From NCBI GenBank assembly GCA_038216025.1, contig JBBQQK010000014.1, positions 1 to 17,102 on the forward strand: a stretch of DNA of 17,102 bases, read 5' to 3'. Source of the stretch: JBBQQK01 sp038216025 (GTDB lineage: Bacteria > Patescibacteriota > UBA1384 > XYA2-FULL-43-10 > 1-14-0-10-43-13). Shown here one piece after another: positions 1-5,407 of this stretch. Positions within the stretch are counted from its first letter, which is position 1, and every line of letters starts with the position of its first letter. A program made the translations under genes and the position numbers. The notes below the pieces were generated by a model. The model had not been told where the DNA came from, searched no databases, and saw only the letters and a list, made by a program, of their open reading frames with translations.

Positions 1-995
1 CGCAACTTTTCCTTGTCATAACTTCCCCATTTGCATTGCTCAAGGTCAAACTCCATCGGCACTTCTTTAAAAATAGTTGCTAATCTCTGAGACAAAAAAG
101 CCTGTTCCTTGTGAACGATAAGCAAACTTAATATTCGAGGCTTGATTCCTAATTCTTCTGCCGCCTTCTTTGTCATCTCAACATCGTCCGCTTTGTCTGA
201 CGATGCGTCTACCGACGAAGTAAGGAGGTCTTCTAAAATAGTTTCGCTTTTCTCGTCATCCTCGGACTTGATCAGAGGATCCAGGCTCTGGATTCCAGTC
301 TTCACTGGAATGACAGATTCTATTCTCTCGTATAGTTTATATAACGTATCAAATTTGATTATAAGGTCGGTAGCGGTTTTGGGACCAATTCCCGGCACCC
401 CCGGGATATTGTCAGAAGCATCTCCTGCTAAAGCCTTTAGATCGACAAAGTCATGAGGATCAAGATTAAACTCTTCTTTTATCCTTTTGCTGTCATAAAT
501 AGCCGTTTCCGACAAGCCTTTTCGTAAGTTGTAAACGAAAATATTACCGTTGACCAACTGAAACAAATCTTTGTCGCCGGTCACGATATAAACTTCTACA
601 TCATTTGTTTGATTATTGTATCCTGAATCCTGAATCTTTTTAACAATGGTGCCAATGCAGTCATCCGCCTCATAACCTTCGCAATCAAACACCGGAACAT
701 TAAGTATTTCCAATAATTGCCTCACCAGTGGAATCTGATCATATAGTTCTTGATCGGCAGCTACTCTATTGGCTTTGTATTCTTTGTATTCTGTAACCCG
801 GAAAGTCGCTTTGGAGATATCAAAAGAGGCGACCATGTAATCTGGCTTCAAATCCTCAAGTACTTTTATAATCGTGGTCGTGAATCCATATACAGCGTTT
901 GTCCGCTCACCCTTTCGATTCGAAAAAGACTTCGGAAGTGCATGGTAAGCCCGGTGAATGATGGCGTTAGAATCGATAAGTACTAATTTTTTCAT
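1..995 (-). CDS. polA: DNA polymerase I, 5'-nuclease domain (partial, C-terminal part beyond the window)
   Basis: This is the N-terminal 331 codons of a PolI-type 5'-3' exonuclease, which removes RNA primers and flaps during lagging-strand synthesis and repair. It starts MKKLVLIDSNAIIHRAYHAL at 995 and runs off the left edge with no stop. Visible family motifs are the metal-binding Asp of LIDSNA, the acidic cluster in CEGYEADD, TGDKDLFQLV, and the helix-hairpin-helix region from AGDASDNIPGVPGIGPKTA (about residues 192-210). The section ends with HKEQAFLSQRLATI and VPMEFDLE, the usual border to the next domain of PolI. About 45 residues between the hairpin region and that border (about 222-268) are acidic linker plus the translated repeat SVIPVKTGIQSLDPLI. 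The AGGAGAAGG of an upstream repeat lies about 12 nt from the ATG and may serve as ribosome binding site. A stand-alone 5'-nuclease cannot be excluded because the polymerase domain is outside the window. Confidence 0.93.
   Translation of the reverse strand, partial: MKKLVLIDSNAIIHRAYHALPKSFSNRKGERTNAVYGFTTTIIKVLEDLKPDYMVASFDISKATFRVTEYKEYKANRVAADQELYDQIPLVRQLLEILNVPVFDCEGYEADDCIGTIVKKIQDSGYNNQTNDVEVYIVTGDKDLFQLVNGNIFVYNLRKGLSETAIYDSKRIKEEFNLDPHDFVDLKALAGDASDNIPGVPGIGPKTATDLIIKFDTLYKLYERIESVIPVKTGIQSLDPLIKSEDDEKSETILEDLLTSSVDASSDKADDVEMTKKAAEELGIKPRILSLLIVHKEQAFLSQRLATIFKEVPMEFDLEQCKWGSYDKEKL
273..322. repeat. Palindromic intergenic-type repeat inside polA, read in frame
   Basis: The arms ATTCCAGT (292-299) and ACTGGAAT (304-311) form a hairpin, flanked by CAGAG/CTCTG and a GGATCC. 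On the coding strand it gives SVIPVKTGIQSLDPLI, and on the other strand the peptide LWIPVFTGMTDS. Both peptides are familiar by-products of a dispersed repeat (consensus like GGATTCCNGNNNNCNGGAATGAC) found in many bacterial genomes. It falls in the linker of the 5'-nuclease and does not disturb the frame. Confidence 0.75.
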
Positions 996-1007
996 ATTCT
1001 TTGATTT

Positions 1008-1062
1008 CCTTCTCCTTAATAAGGAGAAGGTCAGCCTGCCTGCCGGCAGGCAGGGATGAGGT
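1008..1062 (-). repeat. Composite repeat: CCTCA...TTCTCCTT unit with a nested CCTGCCGGCAGG palindrome
   Basis: Read on the minus strand this is ACCTCATCC, then a perfect 20-bp palindrome (1035-1054, core CTGCCGGCAG), then TGACCTTCTCCTT and its complement AAGGAGAAGG (hairpin 1008-1030). The outer parts match the repeats at 1081-1113 and 2228-2260, which lack the central palindrome, so one repeat appears to sit inside another. It lies in the polA leader, and its AGGAGAAGG is the only Shine-Dalgarno-like stretch before the polA ATG. Confidence 0.7.
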
Positions 1063-1080
1063 AAAATATTTCGGATCAAG

Positions 1081-1113
1081 ACCTCACCCAACCTCTCCTT
1101 AGTAAGGAGAGGA
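1081..1113 (+). repeat. CCTCACC...CTCTCCTT/AAGGAGAGG hairpin repeat, copy 2
   Basis: ACCTCACCCAACC is followed by CTCTCCTT-agt-AAGGAGAG. It differs from the copy at 2228-2260 at 4 of 33 positions, with the differences mostly in the loop. It is inverted relative to the composite copy at 1008-1062, so the two can form one large cruciform in the polA leader. Confidence 0.75.
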
Positions 1114-1140
1114 GTTATTTGTTAAATCTTACTTCATCAT

Positions 1141-1168
1141 ATAATAATGGAATTGCAATTAAAAGCAA
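1141..1168 (-). promoter_or_regulatory. Candidate polA promoter
   Basis: On the minus strand TTGCTT (1168-1163) and TATTAT (1146-1141) are 16 bp apart, and an overlapping TTATAT is also possible. A start near 1134 would give a leader of about 140 nt that contains the nested repeats. Both boxes are only moderate matches. Confidence 0.4.
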
Positions 1169-1184
1169 GAAACTTTTAAATAAT

Positions 1185-1214
1185 GTGGCCCAATCGATCA
1201 ATCGGTTGGGCCAC
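1185..1214 (-). terminator. Hairpin after the 255-aa gene, probable terminator
   Basis: GTGGCCCAA (1185-1193) pairs perfectly with TTGGGCCAC (1206-1214) around a 12-nt loop, 8 nt beyond the stop of the gene ending at 1222. On the minus strand it is followed only by ATTATTT, so the U-tract is poor. It separates that gene from the polA promoter. Confidence 0.5.
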
Positions 1215-1221
1215 AGATATA

Positions 1222-1989
1222 CTAGCCGGCTTTCTGGCCAAGAGGGTTGGAATACTCATCAAAGAAATATACCAAGTCCCCTCTAACTTCAGCGACAATT
1301 TCCATAACCTTTTTGTAATCTCCGTCAATGCCAGACAACTCTTTGATGAGTCCTCTGACATCATTCATTTGTTCGACATCGAACCGACCAGCAGGAAGAA
1401 GAGCCTGCTTGAGCTGTCCCTCAATTTGTTCCCGGCTGACTTCTTGCGCGTGGCCGTTCTTGCCGGTCGTGCCCTTGCGAAAGAATGCACGAACCTTCCA
1501 AGCGCCTTCTTTGTCATTGTCCCCGCGAGCCAAAAGATTGAGGACTACAGTGTCGTCTTTGTACTTCTCCCCTAGCGCGTCAACCACTTCAGAGGGACAA
1601 TGCCTGCCTATCTCTTCGATCACGTTTTTGGCTGATTTGATACAACTAGGATAGCCTTGATCAAGAATCGCCATCAATTCTGCAAACATTTCTACCTTTT
1701 GACCCTCGCTTCTCTTGCAGTGACTAAGAATTAGAGCCAAGCAAGCATTCTGGAGATGTGCGCCGAGAGATTCCGAGCATGAATTACCGATTTCTCTCAT
1801 CACTTGAACAGCCCGAAGATCGCCGAACGAATCAGCTATGCCCCGCACTAGCATCTTTGATTGCTCAAAACTCATCTTTGATAAAATACTGCAGATAGCG
1901 AGACTCAAACGCCCAATCTTCTGAGATTCTTCCTCTTCAGGATTGAGATACAACCCTTTCAATACGTAAACAATCAGAATGTCTTCCAT
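1222..1989 (-). CDS. Hypothetical helical protein, 255 aa
   Basis: I do not recognise a family. The start is well supported: MEDILIVYVL is preceded by AAGGGGTGG at good spacing, and a promoter-like pair lies further upstream. The protein appears almost wholly alpha-helical, with no signal peptide or clear membrane span. Runs such as LRAVQVMREIGN and SEVVDALGEKYKDDTVVLNLLARG suggest HEAT/ARM-like stacked helices, which is only an impression. Four of its cysteines fall in residues about 70-115 (NSC, QNAC, SHC, PSC) without a metal-binding spacing. Base use differs from its neighbours: a hand count of 1441-1500 gives 35 G+C of 60. It stands alone between two repeat-rich gaps, which fits an acquired or fast-evolving gene. 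It is unlikely to be a spurious ORF because the opposite-strand ORFs are shorter and lack start signals. Confidence 0.75.
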   Translation of the reverse strand: MEDILIVYVLKGLYLNPEEEESQKIGRLSLAICSILSKMSFEQSKMLVRGIADSFGDLRAVQVMREIGNSCSESLGAHLQNACLALILSHCKRSEGQKVEMFAELMAILDQGYPSCIKSAKNVIEEIGRHCPSEVVDALGEKYKDDTVVLNLLARGDNDKEGAWKVRAFFRKGTTGKNGHAQEVSREQIEGQLKQALLPAGRFDVEQMNDVRGLIKELSGIDGDYKKVMEIVAEVRGDLVYFFDEYSNPLGQKAG

Positions 1990-2006
1990 TTTCCACCCCT
2001 TCTTTC

Positions 2007-2026
2007 TGCCCCAAATTGTAGGGCAG
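2007..2026 (-). promoter_or_regulatory. Hairpin just upstream of the 255-aa gene's ribosome binding site
   Basis: CTGCCC (2007-2012) and GGGCAG (2021-2026) form a GC-rich 6-bp stem in the putative leader, ending about 7 nt before the AAGGGGTGG ribosome binding site. It could influence translation or mRNA stability. There is no alternative pairing I can point to. Confidence 0.35.
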
Positions 2027-2085
2027 CTGTGTTGGCACCCCTTAAGATGCCTGCCTTCCCCTGCACTATTGCAAAGGACTACTTT

Positions 2086-2114
2086 TTTATATCACCACAA
2101 TAATTTTTTTGCAA
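2086..2114 (-). promoter_or_regulatory. Candidate promoter of the 255-aa gene
   Basis: On the minus strand TTGCAA (2114-2109), a 17-bp spacer and TATAAA (2091-2086) predict a start near 2079 and a leader of about 90 nt. The 46-bp palindrome ends five bases upstream of the -35 box. The remainder of the 331-bp gap 1990-2320 holds that palindrome and the repeat at 2228-2260; I see no gene in it. Confidence 0.5.
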
Positions 2115-2118
2115 AAGT

Positions 2119-2164
2119 CATCATCATTTAACGCCTCAGGTACCTGAGGCGTTAAATGATGATG
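2119..2164. repeat. Perfect 46-bp palindrome (AACGCCTCA/TGAGGCGTT core)
   Basis: The 23-nt half 2119-2141 is the exact reverse complement of 2142-2164, with GGTACC at the centre and outer arms CATCATCATTT/AAATGATGATG. It lies downstream of the AbiE-like unit (stop at 2321) and directly upstream of the promoter for the 255-aa gene. No U-run follows on either strand, so it is not a textbook terminator. Its core recurs at 12272-12307. Confidence 0.9.
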
Positions 2165-2227
2165 TCCAACTTTAATACAAGAAGCTGTTTTTGTGATGAA
2201 ATGAGCTCAATTAATAACTTGATTTTT

Positions 2228-2260
2228 ACCTCACCTAACCTCTCCTTGCAAAGGAGAGGA
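2228..2260 (+). repeat. CCTCACC...CTCTCCTT/AAGGAGAGG hairpin repeat, copy 3
   Basis: ACCTCACCTAACC is followed by CTCTCCTT-gca-AAGGAGAG. It matches 29 of 33 positions of the copy at 1081-1113, and all changes are in the loop or the single-stranded part. It lies between the AbiE-like unit and the palindrome. Confidence 0.75.
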
Positions 2261-2320
2261 ACTGGCCAAGGATAGAAAACTGAGAAGTTAAGTAAATATA
2301 AAGAATAGAATTTTAAACTA

Positions 2321-2965
2321 TTACTGTTCGTTAACTTCGGTGAAGTAATCTACGACTAACTTGGATAAGTAATCTTTGATTGTTTCAAAGCCAACTTCGT
2401 CGTCTCTGAATAGAATCGGCGCTTCTTGGATATCATCAAAGTAAATGAGACTCTTTAATTTTGGATTAGTATCGATTGTTGGAAATTTTTCCTGTGTTAT
2501 ATCAAGAAGCTTTTTTAGGCTGATTTTATGGAGAATGAAATAGAGGTCAACATAATCTTTCAAAACCGACCGACTGGTGATCGCCGACAATTTCATGGCG
2601 CCAATATCTTCAATGGAGGCCATTTTAAAGTTGTCCTCATCAAGCAGTGGCTCAATTAATTTATAAGTATAAGCAAAGAAACTAATTTTAACACCTTTGT
2701 AGGTCACAAAGGTCAGTGTGTCTTTTGCTTCCTGTGTCTTGATGACCAAGTGACCTTCAAAAACTTGCTCAACTTTTTGAAATAGTTCCTCGGTCGAGAA
2801 AGACCTTAAAGAAAAGAAGTCAAAATCAATACTATCTCGATGCCCCAACTGCAAAGCTAAAGCAGTACCACCGGCAAGATAAAAATCCTCCTTAAACGCC
2901 TTAAAAAGTGGCAGGAGGTTGATGCGTTTCTCGTCCAATATATTCCAATAGAATTGTTTATCCAT
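2321..2965 (-). CDS. AbiEii/AbiGii-type nucleotidyltransferase
   Basis: This 214-aa protein has the nucleotidyltransferase signature of the AbiEii family. FYLAGGTALALQLGHR (about residues 28-43) provides the GG-T helix, and SIDFDFFS provides the paired metal-binding Asp47 and Asp49. The later IGAMKLSAITSRSVLKDYVDLYFIL (given here as IGAMKLSAI, then RSVLKDYVDLYF) is the conserved K...R...KDxxD segment. In known type IV toxin-antitoxin and phage-exclusion systems the AbiEii protein is the toxin; this is family knowledge and is not shown here. Its ATG overlaps the last codons of the upstream gene by 8 nt (ATGGATAA), so the two are translationally coupled. The partner is not a recognisable AbiEi. 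Many genomic AbiEii homologues have no proven toxin role, so a function in defence is possible but not certain. Confidence 0.85.
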   Translation of the reverse strand: MDKQFYWNILDEKRINLLPLFKAFKEDFYLAGGTALALQLGHRDSIDFDFFSLRSFSTEELFQKVEQVFEGHLVIKTQEAKDTLTFVTYKGVKISFFAYTYKLIEPLLDEDNFKMASIEDIGAMKLSAITSRSVLKDYVDLYFILHKISLKKLLDITQEKFPTIDTNPKLKSLIYFDDIQEAPILFRDDEVGFETIKDYLSKLVVDYFTEVNEQ

Positions 2966-3245
2966 GCATTACTCTTTCCAGTTTAGATTTAGGTTCAATG
3001 CCCAAATAGAGTGACCAAAGAGCTAAGGACTTACGATCCCATTGGCCGCTAGGAATCATTTCGGCTACTTTTCGAATCTCATCAAAATTATATATTCGAA
3101 AGAGCCAATCAGTCGCCTCTTTAGTACCAAAATTCAAGACTTGGGTGATAATCAATTTTTTGTGTACCTCAAGATCGATCTTATTTAAGTCGTAAGACCA
3201 GAGAACGTTCTCGACTGATTTGGGTAGTTTTTCTTTGATTGACAT
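2958..3245 (-). CDS. Small partner of the AbiEii-like nucleotidyltransferase, 95 aa
   Basis: This is a 95-aa protein starting MSIKEKLPKSVENVLWSYDL. Its middle part, EATDWLFRIYNFDEIRKVAE followed by IPSGQWDRKSLALW, resembles small proteins often encoded directly before AbiEii-like nucleotidyltransferases; I cannot name the family with certainty. I chose ATG 3245 over the longer ATG at 3326 because the latter would lie upstream of the promoter at 3281-3273 and would add an unrelated N-terminus. There is no Shine-Dalgarno sequence in the roughly 21-nt leader. Its stop overlaps the next gene's start by 8 nt, giving equal or coupled dosage, as expected for an antitoxin-toxin pair. It has no obvious DNA-binding helix-turn-helix, unlike classical AbiEi. 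The antitoxin role is inferred from gene order only. Confidence 0.75.
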   Translation of the reverse strand: MSIKEKLPKSVENVLWSYDLNKIDLEVHKKLIITQVLNFGTKEATDWLFRIYNFDEIRKVAEMIPSGQWDRKSLALWSLYLGIEPKSKLERVMHG

Positions 3246-3272
3246 ATAGAAATTGTTTAATCTAATAGAAAT

Positions 3273-3281
3273 ATTATAGCA
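3273..3281 (-). promoter_or_regulatory. Extended -10 promoter of the AbiE-like pair
   Basis: TGC-TATAAT (3281-3273 on the minus strand) is a perfect extended -10 element. The predicted start is A at 3266, 20-21 nt before the ATG at 3245. There is no good -35 box. Confidence 0.65.
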
Positions 3282-3371
3282 TAATCCGGAAGTTTTATAC
3301 AGGGCAAATAGCAATATTATTAGCAATAAAGTCCCTATTTTCAGTTTTTAGTGGAATTTTACCTCTTTTTC

Positions 3372-3380
3372 TGGTATTTT
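3372..3380 (+). promoter_or_regulatory. Extended -10 promoter upstream of ychF
   Basis: TGG-TATTTT lies at 3372-3380 with no convincing -35. The predicted transcription start is A3387, the A of an ATG that opens a 12-codon upstream ORF. The ychF ATG at 3422 would then be 35 nt into the mRNA. Confidence 0.45.
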
Positions 3381-3386
3381 ATTCTC

Positions 3387-3425
3387 ATGAAAAATAATTC
3401 CAAAACACCGAAAGTTGGGATATGA
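3387..3425 (+). CDS. Possible leaderless upstream ORF of 12 codons before ychF
   Basis: ATG at 3387 encodes MKNNSKTPKVGI and ends in a TGA that overlaps the ychF ATG as ATGA (3422-3425). The predicted start of transcription coincides with its first base. Such an arrangement would allow translational coupling, which would make up for the weak ribosome binding site of ychF (GTTGGGAT). It may be chance. Confidence 0.25.
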   Translation: MKNNSKTPKVGI

Positions 3426-4507
3426 GCCTCAAGATCGGAATAGTCGGATTACCAAATGTTGGCAAGAGCACGCTCTTCAATGCTCTAGTTAAAGGTTCGC
3501 ACGCGGAAGCGGCGAATTATCCTTTTTGTACCATCGAGCCGAATGTGGGCATCGTAGAGGTTCCTGACGAGAGATTGGCCCCTTTGGCTGAAATTTCCAA
3601 ATCAAAGAAGGTTGTGCCGACTATTATTGAGTTCGTTGATATAGCCGGCCTGGTCCGTGGAGCTTCCAAAGGCGAAGGTTTGGGCAACAAATTTCTGGCC
3701 CATATCCGCGAATGCGATGCTATCGCCATGGTAGTCCGTTTTTTTGAGAGCGGCGATATTACTCATGTCGAAGGAAAAATCGACCCACTCTCTGATATTG
3801 AAACCATCGAGACCGAATTGCAATTAGCCGATATTTCGACCGTTGAAAAAAGACTCTTTTCAGTCGAAAAAGAACTCAAGACTGGCAGCAAGGAATCGAA
3901 AATACTTCATTCTACTTTGCAAAAAGCAAAAGATACGCTATATGCAGGGCATAATGTAAGGGAAGCCAAATTAGACGAATTGGAAGCTGAGGCTATTAAA
4001 GGATTGCAATTGATGACAAGCAAACCAATCTTGTATATCGCTAATGTTGGAGAGGATGAACTGGCCCGCATTGATGAAATTCTTGCCCGGCCTGGTTACC
4101 AAGGAAAGAAGTTTATTCCCATCTCGGCCAGAATTGAATCAGAAATCAATGAATTGTCACCTGATGAGCAGAAAGAATACCTCGAGGCACTAGGCATAGA
4201 TGACACTGGGCTTAATCATCTGATTAAAGAGTCTTATAAATCACTCGGTCTTATAACTTACTTCACCTCAGGAGAACAAGAGACAAGAGCTTGGACTATT
4301 AAGCAAGGTTGGAAAACTCCTCAAGCAGCAGGAGTCATCCATACCGATTTTGAAAAGGGATTCATCGCCGCTGATGTGGTCGCCTGGCAAGATCTTTATG
4401 CTCAAGGCGGATGGACAGGAGCTAAGTCAAAGGGCTTGGTCCGGACTGAAGGTAAAAATTACGAAGTTCAGGATGGCGATGTTTGCTTGTTCAAGTTTAA
4501 CGTCTAA
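3422..4507 (+). CDS. ychF: YchF/OLA1-family ribosome-associated ATPase
   Basis: This 361-aa Obg-family P-loop protein has the normal length for the family. The P-loop GLPNVGKST is at residues 9-17, the G3 motif VDIAGLV at about 72-78, and the ASKGEGLGNKFL segment follows. The G4 position reads NVGE (208-211), the variant that makes YchF prefer ATP over GTP. The C-terminal TGS domain is at about 275-361 (TYFTSGEQETRAW, then VAWQDLYAQGG and DGDVCLFKFNV). YchF binds ribosomes and is linked to translation quality control and stress responses. The residue matching E. coli His114, proposed to support ATP hydrolysis, is Met103 here (DAIAMVVRFFE). The gene is divergent from the AbiE-like pair and followed by a separate promoter for rpsF. 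Confidence 0.95.
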   Translation: MSLKIGIVGLPNVGKSTLFNALVKGSHAEAANYPFCTIEPNVGIVEVPDERLAPLAEISKSKKVVPTIIEFVDIAGLVRGASKGEGLGNKFLAHIRECDAIAMVVRFFESGDITHVEGKIDPLSDIETIETELQLADISTVEKRLFSVEKELKTGSKESKILHSTLQKAKDTLYAGHNVREAKLDELEAEAIKGLQLMTSKPILYIANVGEDELARIDEILARPGYQGKKFIPISARIESEINELSPDEQKEYLEALGIDDTGLNHLIKESYKSLGLITYFTSGEQETRAWTIKQGWKTPQAAGVIHTDFEKGFIAADVVAWQDLYAQGGWTGAKSKGLVRTEGKNYEVQDGDVCLFKFNV

Positions 4508-4519
4508 CAGCTTTCAAAA

Positions 4520-4548
4520 TTGACTTTTGATTGAAAATTTGTTATTGT
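4520..4548 (+). promoter_or_regulatory. Promoter of the rpsF-ssb-rpsR operon
   Basis: TTGACT (4520-4525), a 17-bp spacer and TATTGT (4543-4548) form a good sigma-70-type promoter just after ychF. A start near 4555 leaves about 90 nt of leader, which contains the structured element below. Confidence 0.6.
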
Positions 4549-4571
4549 ATTAATACAATTTAATTAACTTT

Positions 4572-4624
4572 CCTCCAATGTGGAGGAGCCGGTGTCCGGA
4601 CTCAGCTGGACACAACAAACCGGC
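4572..4624 (+). promoter_or_regulatory. Probable S6:S18-binding leader RNA of rpsF
   Basis: The first hairpin is CCTCCA-atg-TGGAGG (4573-4587). A second, two-part stem follows: GCCG (4588-4591) with CGGC (4621-4624), and GTGTCC (4592-4597) with GGACAC (4608-4613). A 7-nt bulge (4614-4620) on the 3' strand leads into CCG at 4620-4622. In known rpsF leaders the S6:S18 complex binds a stem with a bulge-associated CCG that mimics its 16S rRNA site and represses the operon. Both S6 and S18 are encoded in this operon, which fits autoregulation. The match is by eye; the exact motif register is uncertain. Confidence 0.6.
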
Positions 4625-4644
4625 GCCAGAAGAAAGGATCATTC

Positions 4645-5346
4645 ATGAGACAGTACGAACTGACTTATCTTATTTCTGATGAAGTCAAAGAATCGGATTT
4701 AAACAAAGTAACCGGCAAAGTTGGCGGTTATATTTCTGAACTTGGCGGCAAAGTCACCAAAGAAGAAATTTGGGGCAGAAGAAAATTAGCTTACCCTATC
4801 CAAAAGCAGGAATTTGCCACTTATGTGACTCTGCTTTTGAATTTGACCGGCGATAAAGTTCAACCGTTGGAGCGATCGCTAAAACTTGATACTACGGTAA
4901 TCAGACATCTTTTGATCATCAAAGATTACGGCAAAGATGAATTGGCTTTAACCACAGACGAAATCGCTAAAACAGAAGATATCGAAAAGGTTATAGGCGG
5001 AGAAAGATCGTTTGAAGCAATCGAAGGCGAAACCGAAGAAAGCTACGACCTTCACTCTAGAAGAAAAGAAGATCAAACCAAAGAAGAGAACCCTAGCAAA
5101 GAAATCGAAGAAAAAGTGGTTACAGAAGAAGCATCCGTAGAAACAGAAGAAGTTGTGGAGCCAGTCGTAGAACCAGAATCAGCCGAAGAAGAAAAGGTAA
5201 AAGAAGAGCCAAAAGCTAAGAAAACTACAAAAAAACAAAAAGCTGAAGAAACCGCAAAGCCAGAAGAAGCTGAAGCGAAAAAAGAAGCTGATAGATTGTC
5301 CAAACTTGACAAAGAGCTAGACGAAATTCTTGGCGACGACCTTTAA
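4645..5346 (+). CDS. rpsF: 30S ribosomal protein S6 (bS6) with a long charged C-terminal tail
   Basis: Residues 1 to about 95 are the S6 fold: MRQYELTYLI at the start, then ELGGKVTKEEIWGRRKLAYP, FATYVTLLLN and TVIRHLLI. S6 binds the platform of the small subunit as a dimer with S18. The protein is 233 aa, whereas S6 is usually about 95-135 aa. Residues about 100-233 are a low-complexity tail rich in Glu and Lys that ends in a short predicted helix, LSKLDKELDEILGDDL. A tail with such an ending is something I associate with Patescibacteria. The start has AAAGGA seven bases upstream. It is the first gene of the canonical rpsF-ssb-rpsR operon and lies behind a structured leader. Confidence 0.95.
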   Translation: MRQYELTYLISDEVKESDLNKVTGKVGGYISELGGKVTKEEIWGRRKLAYPIQKQEFATYVTLLLNLTGDKVQPLERSLKLDTTVIRHLLIIKDYGKDELALTTDEIAKTEDIEKVIGGERSFEAIEGETEESYDLHSRRKEDQTKEENPSKEIEEKVVTEEASVETEEVVEPVVEPESAEEEKVKEEPKAKKTTKKQKAEETAKPEEAEAKKEADRLSKLDKELDEILGDDL

Positions 5347-5407
5347 TCGCTGTTTCATTTCAAACTCATTATTCAATTTGCGAATTGAAAACTAAAAAGG
5401 AGATCAA

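Noticed and set aside
142..456. A plus-strand 104-codon ORF opposite polA
   Set aside because: It is antisense to conserved 5'-nuclease sequence; its LWIPVFTGMTDS stretch is the other reading of the dispersed repeat.
3246..3326. Longer start of the AbiEii partner gene with a hydrophobic N-terminus
   Set aside because: It would lie upstream of the predicted transcription start at 3266 and overlap the -10 box.
5073..5312. A Ser-rich minus-strand ORF opposite the S6 tail
   Set aside because: It is the low-complexity shadow of the Glu/Lys-rich coding strand, with no start signals.
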